DNA of 64,000 nucleotides from an uncultured Paracoccaceae bacterium (GTDB lineage: Bacteria > Pseudomonadota > Alphaproteobacteria > Rhodobacterales > Rhodobacteraceae). The stretch is from assembly GCA_947495295.1 (NCBI GenBank), contig CANLYJ010000002.1:248001-312000 (forward strand), read 5' to 3'. The notes under the pieces are model-generated. The model saw nothing but the letters and a program-made list of their open reading frames with translations. It had not been told where the DNA came from and made no database searches. A program made the position numbers and the translations under genes. Shown here in pieces: positions 16,613-25,433 of the stretch (positions are counted from its first letter, which is position 1; the number at the start of each line of letters is the position of its first letter).

Positions 16613-18205
16613 TCACCGGAAAATATCGTCGGGGATCGTCAAAAGTGATCTTCGGTCGATCTCAATCGGTTCGAACCGCAAATCATCAATCGGCGCCTGC
16701 CAGATATGATCGCAGGCCCCCGTCGCTTTCAGTTCAGCTGTGACCTGTTCCAGATTTTGATTGATCTTAAAGCCGTCCGTAGCGTTTCGGTGTTCGGGTG
16801 CGGTTTGCGCCGCATGCTCGTACAACCGGAGCAACGTCGCGATACGACATTCCACCTCGCTTTGGAACTCCGCCTCGGGTGGCCATGTTCGCCCTTCGAA
16901 ATTCTTGCCCTGGTATTCGTAGAAGTTACGACGCTGCTGCAACTTCGCGCCAAGAAAATTACTGATCATGAACACGTTATGATCAGAATATGCGATCGCA
17001 TTGATACTAGCAGTATCGCGCGTATTCAGTGAATCGGCGTACATGTCATGCGTTTGTTCGGTGCCAGCAGTGGTCCAATTGTCCAGATGCAAGGGCTGGG
17101 CAACAGCGATGCGCATCAGGAAATTCTCGTATTCATTGTTATTGATCAGATCGTTTCGCGAGATCGAAGGGTGTTGCCATGTGGCGACGCGCAGCAAATA
17201 TAGGTTGAAGGGATCATGGACCAATTGCGCACGGACTTCCTGGTGCAGCCGATCTTGCAGTTCGGACAGAAACGCACGGTTCCCGTTTGGCGCGTAGGTG
17301 AAAGAGATCCGGGAAAACCTGTGCGCGGTCCAAATCGTGCCCTTGATCCATGGCGTATCGAAACGGGTGTCACGCAGGTGGTCCATCACGAATTGCCGAT
17401 CCGCCTCAGTGTTTCGGGGAAGGGCGCGTTGCACCCGGGCCTCGCGCAGCACGACGTGATCGTCACGGTCAAGAACATCGGCCGCTTCGTTCCAGTTGCC
17501 CTCCAGCTGATTATTTGCGGCCCAAAGGCTGACGATGCAGGCCTCTTTGGTCAAATCAGGATATTCGGGGATTTGATCGGAGTAACGGTTACAAAGATCG
17601 GCGATCAATACGGGCCCCGGACCACCCCAATTTGAGTTCGACAAATAGGAGGCGCGGACAACACTGCCGAAATTCGGTGTCGTCGCCATCACATTCGCAA
17701 TGATGATTTTGCGCCGCCAGACTCGCAGAAAACGCACATGTTTATTCATGGCAATGGCGCCATCTGACGCCGGAATGAAATCCGGCGCTGTGGTGAAGGC
17801 ACTTTCCATCAGCGAAAGCGCCTCTCCCCGCATCTGCGAAAAAACACGCAGCGCCTGTGGCGGCGTATCGCGGGGCATGGCGTTCCCGCGCATTTCAAAG
17901 CTTCTGTTATAAAGAAACCAGGACATCGTGGCTTGCGCGTAGGGCGACTCTGGCATGGCCGCCAACCATTGGTTGCGGAAATCTTCCAGGTCTGGATGGG
18001 TGCTACTCAGAACGGTGACCAGCCACCGCAGATCATCGTAGGGGATTTCACCAGACAGGCTTTGTTGGTGGGCTTCCTGCATCGCTGCTTCAACGCCTGC
18101 GATATCGCCTTGATAAGCAAGGTCCCGCAATGCGTCGTGGTGAATTGCTGCGCTGGCCGATGTGGCACATAAAAGAAGGATGAGAGAAGAAATGAGGGAA
18201 CGCAT
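16613..18205 (-). CDS. Secreted hypothetical protein, possibly DUF4034-like
   Basis: The frame is open further upstream, but the ATG at 18205 gives a clean signal peptide (MRSLISSLILLLCATSASA), so the product is about 530 residues and exported. The mature N-terminus (residues about 25-110: a helical ALRDLAYQGDIAGVEAAM start, then SPYAQATMSWFLYNRSFEMRG) resembles the start of DUF4034 proteins, which I judge tentatively. No catalytic motif is visible. It interrupts the inositol locus between the LacI gene (convergent) and the dehydrogenase operon (same strand), separated from the latter by a 26-bp palindrome. Confidence 0.7.
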   Translation of the reverse strand: MRSLISSLILLLCATSASAAIHHDALRDLAYQGDIAGVEAAMQEAHQQSLSGEIPYDDLRWLVTVLSSTHPDLEDFRNQWLAAMPESPYAQATMSWFLYNRSFEMRGNAMPRDTPPQALRVFSQMRGEALSLMESAFTTAPDFIPASDGAIAMNKHVRFLRVWRRKIIIANVMATTPNFGSVVRASYLSNSNWGGPGPVLIADLCNRYSDQIPEYPDLTKEACIVSLWAANNQLEGNWNEAADVLDRDDHVVLREARVQRALPRNTEADRQFVMDHLRDTRFDTPWIKGTIWTAHRFSRISFTYAPNGNRAFLSELQDRLHQEVRAQLVHDPFNLYLLRVATWQHPSISRNDLINNNEYENFLMRIAVAQPLHLDNWTTAGTEQTHDMYADSLNTRDTASINAIAYSDHNVFMISNFLGAKLQQRRNFYEYQGKNFEGRTWPPEAEFQSEVECRIATLLRLYEHAAQTAPEHRNATDGFKINQNLEQVTAELKATGACDHIWQAPIDDLRFEPIEIDRRSLLTIPDDIFR

Positions 18206-18304
18206 GATCAAGCCGTCGGCCGTATTACAAAATGCTGCATGTGCATTGCATGACAGAAACGGCGGGGTATTCAAGTTCAATTCAGGATTGTGCGTTTGCG
18301 TCAG

Positions 18305-18330
18305 GTAAGATGGGTTTAAACCCATCTTAC
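18305..18330. repeat. Perfect 26-bp palindrome, probable bidirectional hairpin
   Basis: GTAAGATGGGTTT (18305-18317) is followed directly by its exact reverse complement (18318-18330). It lies 14 nt downstream of the minus-strand dehydrogenase stop and 100 bp upstream of the secreted hypothetical protein's start, so it could terminate the iol operon. A dispersed palindromic repeat is the other option; only one copy is in this window. Confidence 0.7.
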
Positions 18331-18344
18331 GTCATGTCGGGATA

Positions 18345-19499
18345 TCACCGCATTGAGGGTGGTCGGGCGTCCAGCCATTTGCCGTCTGCCTTGCCCGATT
18401 CAGCAACCGCATAGACCGCAGCCATGGATCGCAGCCCATCCTCTGCCCTTGGATAAAGATTGGCCGCCGGGTCCATCTTGCGCCCTTCCTTCCGGGCGCT
18501 GATCGCCTCGGCCAGATCGGTGTAAATATTGGCAAAGGCCAGTGGCATTCCTTCTGCGTGGCCGATGGTCACCCGTGTTGTCCGGTCCGCCTCGGGCGAC
18601 AGGTTCGCCTCACCCCGTTCGATGACCTGCAACCGTTCGCCCAGCGGCATGTAATAAAGCTGGTTGGGCTGTTCCTGTGACCAGCGCAAGCCGCCGGTTT
18701 CACCAAAGACCTGAATGCCCAGCCCATGCTGCCGCCCGATGGCGATGGAACTTGTCCAAAGCCGCCCCACGGCGCCCCCATCCATGCGGAAATTGACCAT
18801 GGCGTCGTCTTCCAGCACCCGTACATCAATGCAGGACACCGTGTCGGCTGAAAGTTTTTCGACCTCCTGGCCGGTCACAAAGCTGGCCATATGCAGTGCG
18901 TGGATGCCGCAATCAGCGAATTGGGCCGATACCCCGGCCTGTGCGGGGTCATAGCGCCAGCGGACCCGGGGGTTATCTGCGTCAGCCGCATCAGCATGGT
19001 GGCCATGGGCAAACTCGGCATTCACCAACCGCACCTTGCCGATATCGCCGCGTGCGATCATCGCTTTCATGTGACGGACTAGTGAATAGCCGGAGTAGCC
19101 GTAGTTCACCGCGCAGATAGTGTCGGTCTGGCGTGCGATTTTGACGATCTCTTCGCCCTCTTCGACGGTCATGGTCATCGGCTTTTCGCACAGCACGTTG
19201 AACCCGGCCTCTAGAAACGCCTTGGTAATCTCAAAATGGGTGGCGTTGGGCGTGGCAACGGTGACCAGATCGACCCGGTCGTCGCGATCCCGTTCGCCTG
19301 CCAGCATGTCCTGCCAGCTGCCATAGGCCCGGTCGCCCAGCCCCAGCCGCCGCCCATAATCGATGCCTTCCGCCGCGCGGTGATCCAGCGCGCCCGCCGC
19401 AAAGCCAAAGAGCCCGTCCAGCCCAGCCCCCAGCCGGTGCGCTGGCCCGATCTGGCTGCCTTCACCGCCGCCGATCATCCCCCAGTTCAATTTCGCCAT
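18345..19499 (-). CDS. Gfo/Idh/MocA-family oxidoreductase (inositol locus)
   Basis: The 384-residue protein has the N-terminal NAD-binding fold (LNWGMIGGGEGSQIG) and the family's catalytic CEKPMTMTVEEGEE segment (about residues 99-112), followed by the alpha/beta C-terminal domain with DCGIHALHMA. It probably oxidises or epimerises an inositol isomer or related cyclic polyol. It is the last gene of the minus-strand operon, 3 nt after the IolE-like gene. It differs from the other two Gfo/Idh proteins in length and insertions, so the three may serve different isomers. Confidence 0.82.
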   Translation of the reverse strand: MAKLNWGMIGGGEGSQIGPAHRLGAGLDGLFGFAAGALDHRAAEGIDYGRRLGLGDRAYGSWQDMLAGERDRDDRVDLVTVATPNATHFEITKAFLEAGFNVLCEKPMTMTVEEGEEIVKIARQTDTICAVNYGYSGYSLVRHMKAMIARGDIGKVRLVNAEFAHGHHADAADADNPRVRWRYDPAQAGVSAQFADCGIHALHMASFVTGQEVEKLSADTVSCIDVRVLEDDAMVNFRMDGGAVGRLWTSSIAIGRQHGLGIQVFGETGGLRWSQEQPNQLYYMPLGERLQVIERGEANLSPEADRTTRVTIGHAEGMPLAFANIYTDLAEAISARKEGRKMDPAANLYPRAEDGLRSMAAVYAVAESGKADGKWLDARPPSMR

Positions 19500-19502
19500 G
19501 GC

Positions 19503-20399
19503 TCAGGTCCCTTCAAAACCAATGGATTGCAGATAGGCGCGGTTCAGCTTTGCGTCATCAATCGGGGATGTGTCGCCCGCCGGGTCGCAATCCTGTTCCA
19601 CCGTACACCAACCTTCGAAACCCGCATCCAAAAGGACCTGCCGCACAGCGGGGAAATCCACATCGCCGTCGCCCAGATTGCAGAAAATCCCCTGCGCGCA
19701 GGCATCATAGAAATCGGTGCGATTTGCGACGACCTTGGCTTTCACCTTGGGGTCGATATCCTTGAAATGCATATAGCTGATCCGGCCAATATGCCGTTTC
19801 ATGAACGCCACCGGATCAAAGCCTGCATAGGAATGATGCCCGGTGTCAAAACAGATTTTCAGGATGTTTTCATCCACTTCGGCCAGCAGCCGTTCCAATT
19901 CCGGCTCAAAATCGATGAACCCCGCCGCATGGGCATGCATGCCGACGGTCAGCCCGTATTCTTCAGCCCCCATCCTGGCGATTGTCGCGATCCGGTCGCG
20001 GAATGCAGCCCATTCGGCATTGTCCATCTGTTCGGCCTCATCCGCCCGGCCCGCCGTGGGTGCGCGACGGGGTGAGATGCTGTCGATCAGCACCAGATGC
20101 TGCGCACCATGCGCCTGAAGCGCCTTGCAGGTCCGCACCGACGCATCCATCACGTCATCCCATTTTGCGGCATCATGGAATGGGCGGAACACGACGCCAC
20201 CGACCAGTTCCTGACCGTATTCTTCCAATGCGTCACCCAAGACGGCGGGATCTTCGGGCATGAACCCAACGGGGCCCAGTTCGATCCCGGTATAGCCCGC
20301 ATCCGCGTTCTCCTGCAGCACCTTACGCCATGCCGGATTGCGCGGGTCATCTGCAAACTCTACGCCCCATGAACAGGGCGCATTGCCTATTTTTATCAT
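19503..20399 (-). CDS. iolE: Sugar phosphate isomerase/epimerase fold protein, probable inosose dehydratase (IolE)
   Basis: The 298-residue TIM-barrel protein begins IKIGNAPCSWGVEF and has GYTGIELGPVGFMPEDP, the pattern of myo-inosose-2 dehydratases. Likely metal ligands appear as Glu/His/Asp in GMHAHAAGFIDFEPE, FDTGHHSYAG, YMHFKDID and CTVEQD. It would dehydrate 2-keto-myo-inositol to the diketone that IolD cleaves. No other IolE candidate exists in the window, and the surrounding genes complete the pathway. A general sugar isomerase is the fallback call. Confidence 0.7.
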   Translation of the reverse strand: MIKIGNAPCSWGVEFADDPRNPAWRKVLQENADAGYTGIELGPVGFMPEDPAVLGDALEEYGQELVGGVVFRPFHDAAKWDDVMDASVRTCKALQAHGAQHLVLIDSISPRRAPTAGRADEAEQMDNAEWAAFRDRIATIARMGAEEYGLTVGMHAHAAGFIDFEPELERLLAEVDENILKICFDTGHHSYAGFDPVAFMKRHIGRISYMHFKDIDPKVKAKVVANRTDFYDACAQGIFCNLGDGDVDFPAVRQVLLDAGFEGWCTVEQDCDPAGDTSPIDDAKLNRAYLQSIGFEGT

Positions 20400-20414
20400 T
20401 CTTTCAGTCCTTTA

Positions 20415-21515
20415 TCAGTAATCCGCCACGTTGACCCAGGTGCTGCGCGCACTGGAATCCATCACCGCGGCGACGATGCGGTTCACTTCCATGCCCTCTG
20501 CGAATGTGGGCCAGATGTTGCGTTTTTCGGCGATGGCGGTCAGGAAATCCTTCGCCTCGATAATGATCTGATCCTGATAGCCGGTTCCATGGCCCGGACC
20601 CTGACAGAATGGCAGGTAGTCGGGATGTTCCGGCCCGGTCAGAATTTTGCGGAAGCCGCGTTCGGCCTCTGGTCCTTCGGTCGTATACAGATGCAAGGCG
20701 TTCTGATCTTCCTGATTAAAGCGGATATGACCTGCGGTGCCGTGGATTTCATAGGCGTAGCCCATCTTGCGCCCTGTGGCGACGCGGCTGAAGAACATAT
20801 GCCCTTGCACCCCGTTTTCAAACCGGCACATCATCTGGGCCTGATCGTCGTTCGTGACGGCTTCGCCCGCCCGTTCCGCATGCACCGTTTCGACCGATGC
20901 GCAAAGCGATGTGATCGGCCCGATCAGCGCCCGGGCTGCGTTGATCATATGCGGGGCCAAATCCCCCATGCAGCCATTGGCCGCCCCTTGCCCGCGCCAG
21001 CCGCCAATTGCGGGGTCGGCAAAGAAATCTTCGGTCATTTCACCCCGGAACCATGTGACCTGGCCAATCCGGCCATCGGCGATCAGCTTTCGGGCATATT
21101 GTGATGCGGGCGTGCGGATGTAGTTGAAGCCGACCATATGGACAGCACCTGACGCTTCTGCCGCCGCCAGCATGGCCCGGCTGTCATCCAACGTGGCCCC
21201 CAGTGGTTTTTCGCACAAGACCGGCTTGCCAAGGGCAAAAGCCGCCTCTGCGATGGCCCGGTGCGTGGCCTGGGGTGATGCGATGACGATGGCATCGACA
21301 GCAGCGTCGTTCACAAGGGTCTGCCAGTCGCTGGTTGCGCGGGCGAATCCATATGTCTTGCGATAGCGTTCTGCCGATGCGTCAGACGTCGCGCAAACCA
21401 TTTCCAACTGGGGACGCAAGGCGGTATCAAACACCGCGCCAACCGACCCAAAAGCCACCGCATGCGCTTTGCCCATATAGCCACCGCCGATGATGCCGAT
21501 GCGAATATCCGTCAT
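20415..21515 (-). CDS. Gfo/Idh/MocA-family dehydrogenase, first gene of divergent iol operon
   Basis: The 366-residue protein has IGIIGGGYMGKAHA as its Rossmann loop, LCEKPLGATLDDSR as the lysine-containing catalytic motif, and GDLAPHMINAARAL, where the conserved histidine of the family lies. It likely oxidises an inositol stereoisomer such as scyllo-inositol, in contrast to the IolG-like protein at 26263. Its ATG follows a GGAGG signal. The operator at 21541-21556 is 26 bp upstream, so it should be repressed together with iolD. Confidence 0.82.
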   Translation of the reverse strand: MTDIRIGIIGGGYMGKAHAVAFGSVGAVFDTALRPQLEMVCATSDASAERYRKTYGFARATSDWQTLVNDAAVDAIVIASPQATHRAIAEAAFALGKPVLCEKPLGATLDDSRAMLAAAEASGAVHMVGFNYIRTPASQYARKLIADGRIGQVTWFRGEMTEDFFADPAIGGWRGQGAANGCMGDLAPHMINAARALIGPITSLCASVETVHAERAGEAVTNDDQAQMMCRFENGVQGHMFFSRVATGRKMGYAYEIHGTAGHIRFNQEDQNALHLYTTEGPEAERGFRKILTGPEHPDYLPFCQGPGHGTGYQDQIIIEAKDFLTAIAEKRNIWPTFAEGMEVNRIVAAVMDSSARSTWVNVADY

Positions 21516-21540
21516 CGTGTGGGTCCTCCCAAAAAACCAA

Positions 21541-21556
21541 TTGCAACCGGTTGCAA
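21541..21556. promoter_or_regulatory. LacI-type operator between divergent iol operons
   Basis: TTGCAACCGGTTGCAA is a perfect 16-bp palindrome containing the same 14-bp core as 12268-12281. It lies centrally in the 125-bp divergent spacer between the dehydrogenase (start 21515, minus) and iolD (start 21641, plus), so one repressor could close both promoters. Confidence 0.82.
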
Positions 21557-21640
21557 ATTGGGTATCCTTGTTTTGCAGTGGCGGTCAACTGGAAATGTTG
21601 TGCGCGCTCTATTCTGATCTGCCTGAGGGGGGAAGATGTC

Positions 21641-23506
21641 TTGGGACAGTCAACCGTGACATTGACGGTGGCGCAGGCCATCACGCGCTATCTGACAGCG
21701 CAATATATCGAGATTGACGGCGTCAAAACCCGCCTCTGCGGTGGTGGTTTCGGCATCTTTGGTCATGGTAATGTGACCTGCCTGGGCGAGGCGCTGTATA
21801 ACGCGCAGGATGCACTGCCGCTTTATCGCGGTCAGAATGAACAGGGGATGGGCTTTGCCGCGGCCGCCTATGCCAAGGCGCATCTGCGCCGTCGTTTCAT
21901 GTTTTGCACCGCGTCTGCCGGGCCTGGCACCGCGAATCTGCTGACCGCTGCGGCGCTTGCCCATGCCAACCGGTTGCCGATGCTGATGCTTTGTGGCGAT
22001 ACGTTTATCACCCGTCTGCCGGACCCGGTTTTGCAGCAATTGGAGCATTACGGAGACCCGACTTTTGGCGTGAACGATGCGTTCAAAGCGGTCACCCGCT
22101 TCTGGGATCGGATCACGCATCCCGCCCAGATCATCCAATCCTTGCCTGCGGCGCTGAACACCATGCTGGACCCGGCCGATTGCGGCCCTGCGTTTATCGG
22201 TCTGCCGCAGGATGTGCAGGGCTGGACCTATAGTTACCCCGAAAGTTTCTTTGCCGAGCGGGTGCATCGCATCCGCCGCCAATCCCCTGATATGGCAGAG
22301 GTCGCAGATGCCGTTGCCTTGTTGAAAGCGGCCAAACGCCCGATCATCATTGCGGGCGGTGGCGTGCAATATTCCGGTGCCGTGGCGGAACTGACCGCAT
22401 TCGCCGAGGCGCATCAGATCCCCGTTGTTGAAACCATCGCAGGCCGGGCCAATCTGCTGGATACGCATCCGCTGAACACAGGGCCCATTGGGGTCACCGG
22501 GTCCGATTGCGCCAATTGGGTGGCCGAGCGGGCCGATGTGATCCTTGCCGTGGGGACAAGGCTACAAGACTTTACCACCGGGTCTTGGACCGCCTTTGCC
22601 CATGACGCGCAAATCATCGGGCTGAACGCGGCCCGCCATGATGCAGCCAAACATATGTCGATGACCGTGGTGGGTGATGCCAAGCTAGGGTTGAATGCGC
22701 TGGCGGATGCGTTGGGCAATCATCAGGCCCCTGCGGTCTGGGTCAGTGATGCGCAGGCCGAGCGTGCCAAATGGCAGGAACACGTGGCCGAAAACACACG
22801 GATCGGCAATGGCCCGGCCTCTTATGCCCAAGCCATCGGCGCGGTGAACGCGGCCTGTGACACGCGCGACCGGGTTGTCGCGGCGGCGGGTGGATTGCCT
22901 GCCGAGGTCACCGCCAATTGGCGCACTCTTGATATCGGCACCGTCGATGTCGAGTTCGGCTTTTCCTGCATGGGTTATGAAATTGCAGGCGGCTGGGGCG
23001 CGCGCATTGCGCAGTCGGAGCAGGAACCGGACAAGGACACCATCGTCTTTACCGGTGACGGATCCTACTTGCTGATGAATTCGGACATCTATTCATCGGT
23101 CCTGACCGAGAAAAAGATGATCATCCTGGTGCTCGACAATGGTGGTTTTGCGGTGATCAACAAGCTGCAAAACAACACCGGCAATGAAAGCTTCAACAAC
23201 CTGATCGCGGATACACCCACGGCGACCCATCAGGTGGGGGTCGATTTTGAGGCGCATGCCCGGTCACTGGGGGCATTGGCTGAAACGGTGGAAAACCCCG
23301 CCGGGCTGGCCGATGCATTCGCACGGGCCAAGGCGGCGGATCGGACCTATGTCATCTGCATGAAGGTTGACCCCTATGAAGGCTGGACCACCGAAGGCCA
23401 TGCCTGGTGGGAAGTCGGCACGCCGCATGTGTCAGGCAGCGCCAAGGTGACCAACGCCCATAAGGACTGGGAAAGCAGCCGCAGCAAACAACGCAAGGGG
23501 GTCTGA
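21641..23506 (+). CDS. iolD: 3D-(3,5/4)-trihydroxycyclohexane-1,2-dione hydrolase (IolD)
   Basis: This thiamine-diphosphate enzyme opens the inositol-derived ring to 5-deoxyglucuronate. The start chosen is a TTG at 21641, 7 nt after GGGGGGA, giving 621 residues and an N-terminus TLTVAQAITRYLTAQY as in family members; GTG 21656 is an alternative. The conserved active-site glutamate lies in YRGQNEQGMGFAAAAYAKA. The cofactor motif is GDGSYLLMNSDIYSSV with the later asparagine (VLDNGGFAVINKL). Longer upstream reading is unsupported because it crosses the operator. It heads the iolDCB cluster. Confidence 0.92.
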   Translation: MGQSTVTLTVAQAITRYLTAQYIEIDGVKTRLCGGGFGIFGHGNVTCLGEALYNAQDALPLYRGQNEQGMGFAAAAYAKAHLRRRFMFCTASAGPGTANLLTAAALAHANRLPMLMLCGDTFITRLPDPVLQQLEHYGDPTFGVNDAFKAVTRFWDRITHPAQIIQSLPAALNTMLDPADCGPAFIGLPQDVQGWTYSYPESFFAERVHRIRRQSPDMAEVADAVALLKAAKRPIIIAGGGVQYSGAVAELTAFAEAHQIPVVETIAGRANLLDTHPLNTGPIGVTGSDCANWVAERADVILAVGTRLQDFTTGSWTAFAHDAQIIGLNAARHDAAKHMSMTVVGDAKLGLNALADALGNHQAPAVWVSDAQAERAKWQEHVAENTRIGNGPASYAQAIGAVNAACDTRDRVVAAAGGLPAEVTANWRTLDIGTVDVEFGFSCMGYEIAGGWGARIAQSEQEPDKDTIVFTGDGSYLLMNSDIYSSVLTEKKMIILVLDNGGFAVINKLQNNTGNESFNNLIADTPTATHQVGVDFEAHARSLGALAETVENPAGLADAFARAKAADRTYVICMKVDPYEGWTTEGHAWWEVGTPHVSGSAKVTNAHKDWESSRSKQRKGV

Positions 23507-23534
23507 TGTCAGATTTCTGTTGCGAGGGGCGGGC

Positions 23535-24512
23535 ATGAAACATCTGCTGGATGGCATCAAAGCCAACAATTTCGTCATTGTGGGCCGGGCGGGTATGGAT
23601 TTCTTCCCCGATCCGCCGGGCACCAAGACCGAAGATGGGCTGATGTTCACTGCCAGCCTTGGCGGGTCGTCGGCGAATATCGGGGCGGGGATTTGCAAGC
23701 TGGGCGGCAAGGCGGCTTTGGTTACCCGGGTCAGTGATGACAGTATCGGGCGGTATTGCGTGAACCAGTTGCGCCACTACGGGGTGGATACCACCCATGT
23801 GACACCGGTCGGCGGCGAATATCGTAATTCGCTGGCTGTCTATGAAAGCCGGGTGGAGGACCATCAATCGGTGATCTACCGCAACGGGGCCGCAGATTTT
23901 CAGATGGATGATGCGGATGTCGCGGCGGTGGATTACAGCCGCTACGGCGCGTTGATCACCGCTGGCACGGTTTTCGCGGCCGAGCCATCGCGCAGTGCGA
24001 CGTTCAAGGCGTTTGAACTGGCAAAAGCCGCTGGTCTGCCGATCATCTTTGATGTGGATTACCGGCCCTACTCATGGCCCAGCCCGCAAGTGGCCGAAGA
24101 AGTGCTGAGCCGGGCGGCAGCAGAAAGCGATATGATCGTCGGCAATGATGAGGAATTCGGGTTTATGGCCGGACATATCGACAAGGGCCTCGATAAGGCG
24201 CGCGCATTGTCGGAAACCAGCGCCGCCATCGTCGTCTACAAGATGGGCCATAAAGGCGCGATCACCTTTGCTGACGGGGTGCAAATCCATACCGGAATTT
24301 ACCCGGTCAACGCACTGAAACCCACCGGTGCGGGCGACAGTTTCATGGCCGGACTGATGACGTCACTGGCGGCAGGGCATGGCTTGGAAACCGCGATCTT
24401 GCGCGGATCTGCCTGCGCCTCCATTACCGTATCCAAACCCGGCTGCGCGCCTGCCATGGCCGACACTGCCGAACTTGACCAATTCCTGGCTGACCATCCC
24501 GGTCCCACCTGA
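23535..24512 (+). CDS. iolC: 5-dehydro-2-deoxygluconokinase (IolC)
   Basis: The 325-residue protein is a PfkB-family carbohydrate kinase. The N-terminal NFVIVGRAGMDFFPDPPG and GGSSANIGAGICKLGG segments bind substrate, and PTGAGDSFMAGLMTSL carries the catalytic aspartate and anion hole. It phosphorylates 5-dehydro-2-deoxygluconate on C6. The ATG at 23535 follows GAGGGGCGGG and is preferred over a TTG at 23520. It sits 28 nt after iolD and 12 nt before iolB, the usual pathway order. Confidence 0.9.
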   Translation: MKHLLDGIKANNFVIVGRAGMDFFPDPPGTKTEDGLMFTASLGGSSANIGAGICKLGGKAALVTRVSDDSIGRYCVNQLRHYGVDTTHVTPVGGEYRNSLAVYESRVEDHQSVIYRNGAADFQMDDADVAAVDYSRYGALITAGTVFAAEPSRSATFKAFELAKAAGLPIIFDVDYRPYSWPSPQVAEEVLSRAAAESDMIVGNDEEFGFMAGHIDKGLDKARALSETSAAIVVYKMGHKGAITFADGVQIHTGIYPVNALKPTGAGDSFMAGLMTSLAAGHGLETAILRGSACASITVSKPGCAPAMADTAELDQFLADHPGPT

Positions 24513-24524
24513 AGGAGAACCCAC

Positions 24525-25367
24525 ATGCATATCCCCCCGTTTGACAATCAGAACAAACCCATCGTGGATGTGGACGATCCCACCGTGCCGCTGAACTATT
24601 TCAACATCGTAAAGCTGAAAAAGGGGCAGGCGTTCGAATATGCGGTGCCGGGCTATGAAACCTGCATCGTGCCCGCCACCGGTATGGTTGATATCGATAT
24701 CGAAGGGTTCAAAGCAGATGCATTGGGCGAGCGGGTCGAAGATGTCTGGGATGGCGAACCCGAAGGTGTTTACGTGCCCACGGCGGCCAAGGCGACAATG
24801 GTTTGTCAATCAGATGAGGCAGAGGTGTTCGTCTGCGGTGCCCGCTATGACAAGGTGCTGGATGCGTTTGCGGTGCGGTCCGATGAATTGGACCTCGTGC
24901 AATACGGATCGGACGACACGAAAACGCATCGCAAGATCAAACATATCCTTGGCACGAAATATCATGACAAGGTGGGTCGCCTGCTGGTCTCTGAGCTTTT
25001 CACCGTTGGCGAAGGCGGTTGGTCCGGTTTCCCCAGCCACAAACACGACACCGACCGGCTGCCCGACGAAACGCGGCATGACGAAACCTATAATTTCCGC
25101 TTCAAACCCAATCACGGCTCCGGCGTGCAAATGCTGCAACGCGAGGATGGCAAGGCGGGCGACGCCTATCACATCGTCGATGGCTCCACGATCTGCCTTG
25201 ATAGCGGTTATCACCCCTGCGCGGTGCTGCCCGGCTATCAGATGTATTACTTCACCATCCTTGGCGGGCTATCCCAGCGGTCATTGATCCAGTATTTCCA
25301 GCCCAGCCATGCCTATCAGATCGAAACGATCCCGGGCATCAAGGATATGATCGCCAAGTTCAAGTAA
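24525..25367 (+). CDS. iolB: 5-deoxy-glucuronate isomerase (IolB)
   Basis: The 280-residue protein is a double-cupin isomerase converting 5-deoxyglucuronate into 5-dehydro-2-deoxygluconate. Family blocks include YFNIVKLKKGQAFEY, GYETCIVPATG, and the metal-binding cupin segment GFPSHKHDTDRLPDETRHDE (His/His/Glu pattern) near residues 168-187, with the late GYHPC histidine. AAGGAGAA precedes the ATG. A Rhodobacterales-type 34-nt repeat starts 2 nt after its stop. Confidence 0.92.
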   Translation: MHIPPFDNQNKPIVDVDDPTVPLNYFNIVKLKKGQAFEYAVPGYETCIVPATGMVDIDIEGFKADALGERVEDVWDGEPEGVYVPTAAKATMVCQSDEAEVFVCGARYDKVLDAFAVRSDELDLVQYGSDDTKTHRKIKHILGTKYHDKVGRLLVSELFTVGEGGWSGFPSHKHDTDRLPDETRHDETYNFRFKPNHGSGVQMLQREDGKAGDAYHIVDGSTICLDSGYHPCAVLPGYQMYYFTILGGLSQRSLIQYFQPSHAYQIETIPGIKDMIAKFK

Positions 25368-25369
25368 GC

Positions 25370-25403
25370 TTATCATTTTGCCAAAAATACTCCCGCCGGA
25401 GGC
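25370..25403 (-). repeat. 34-nt dispersed repeat, copy 1 (intergenic)
   Basis: The 34 bases here are identical to 41155-41188. On the minus strand it reads GCCTCCGGCGGGAG, then TATTTTTGGCAAAATG. In copy 2 that ATG is the arfB start codon and the repeat supplies the leader; here it lies between iolB and the aldolase in antisense orientation, and no gene begins at its ATG. I associate this sequence with Rhodobacterales genomes, from memory only. Confidence 0.8.
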
Positions 25404-25433
25404 ATCCGCCCTCCCAACCAGACTGGAGCTTTC

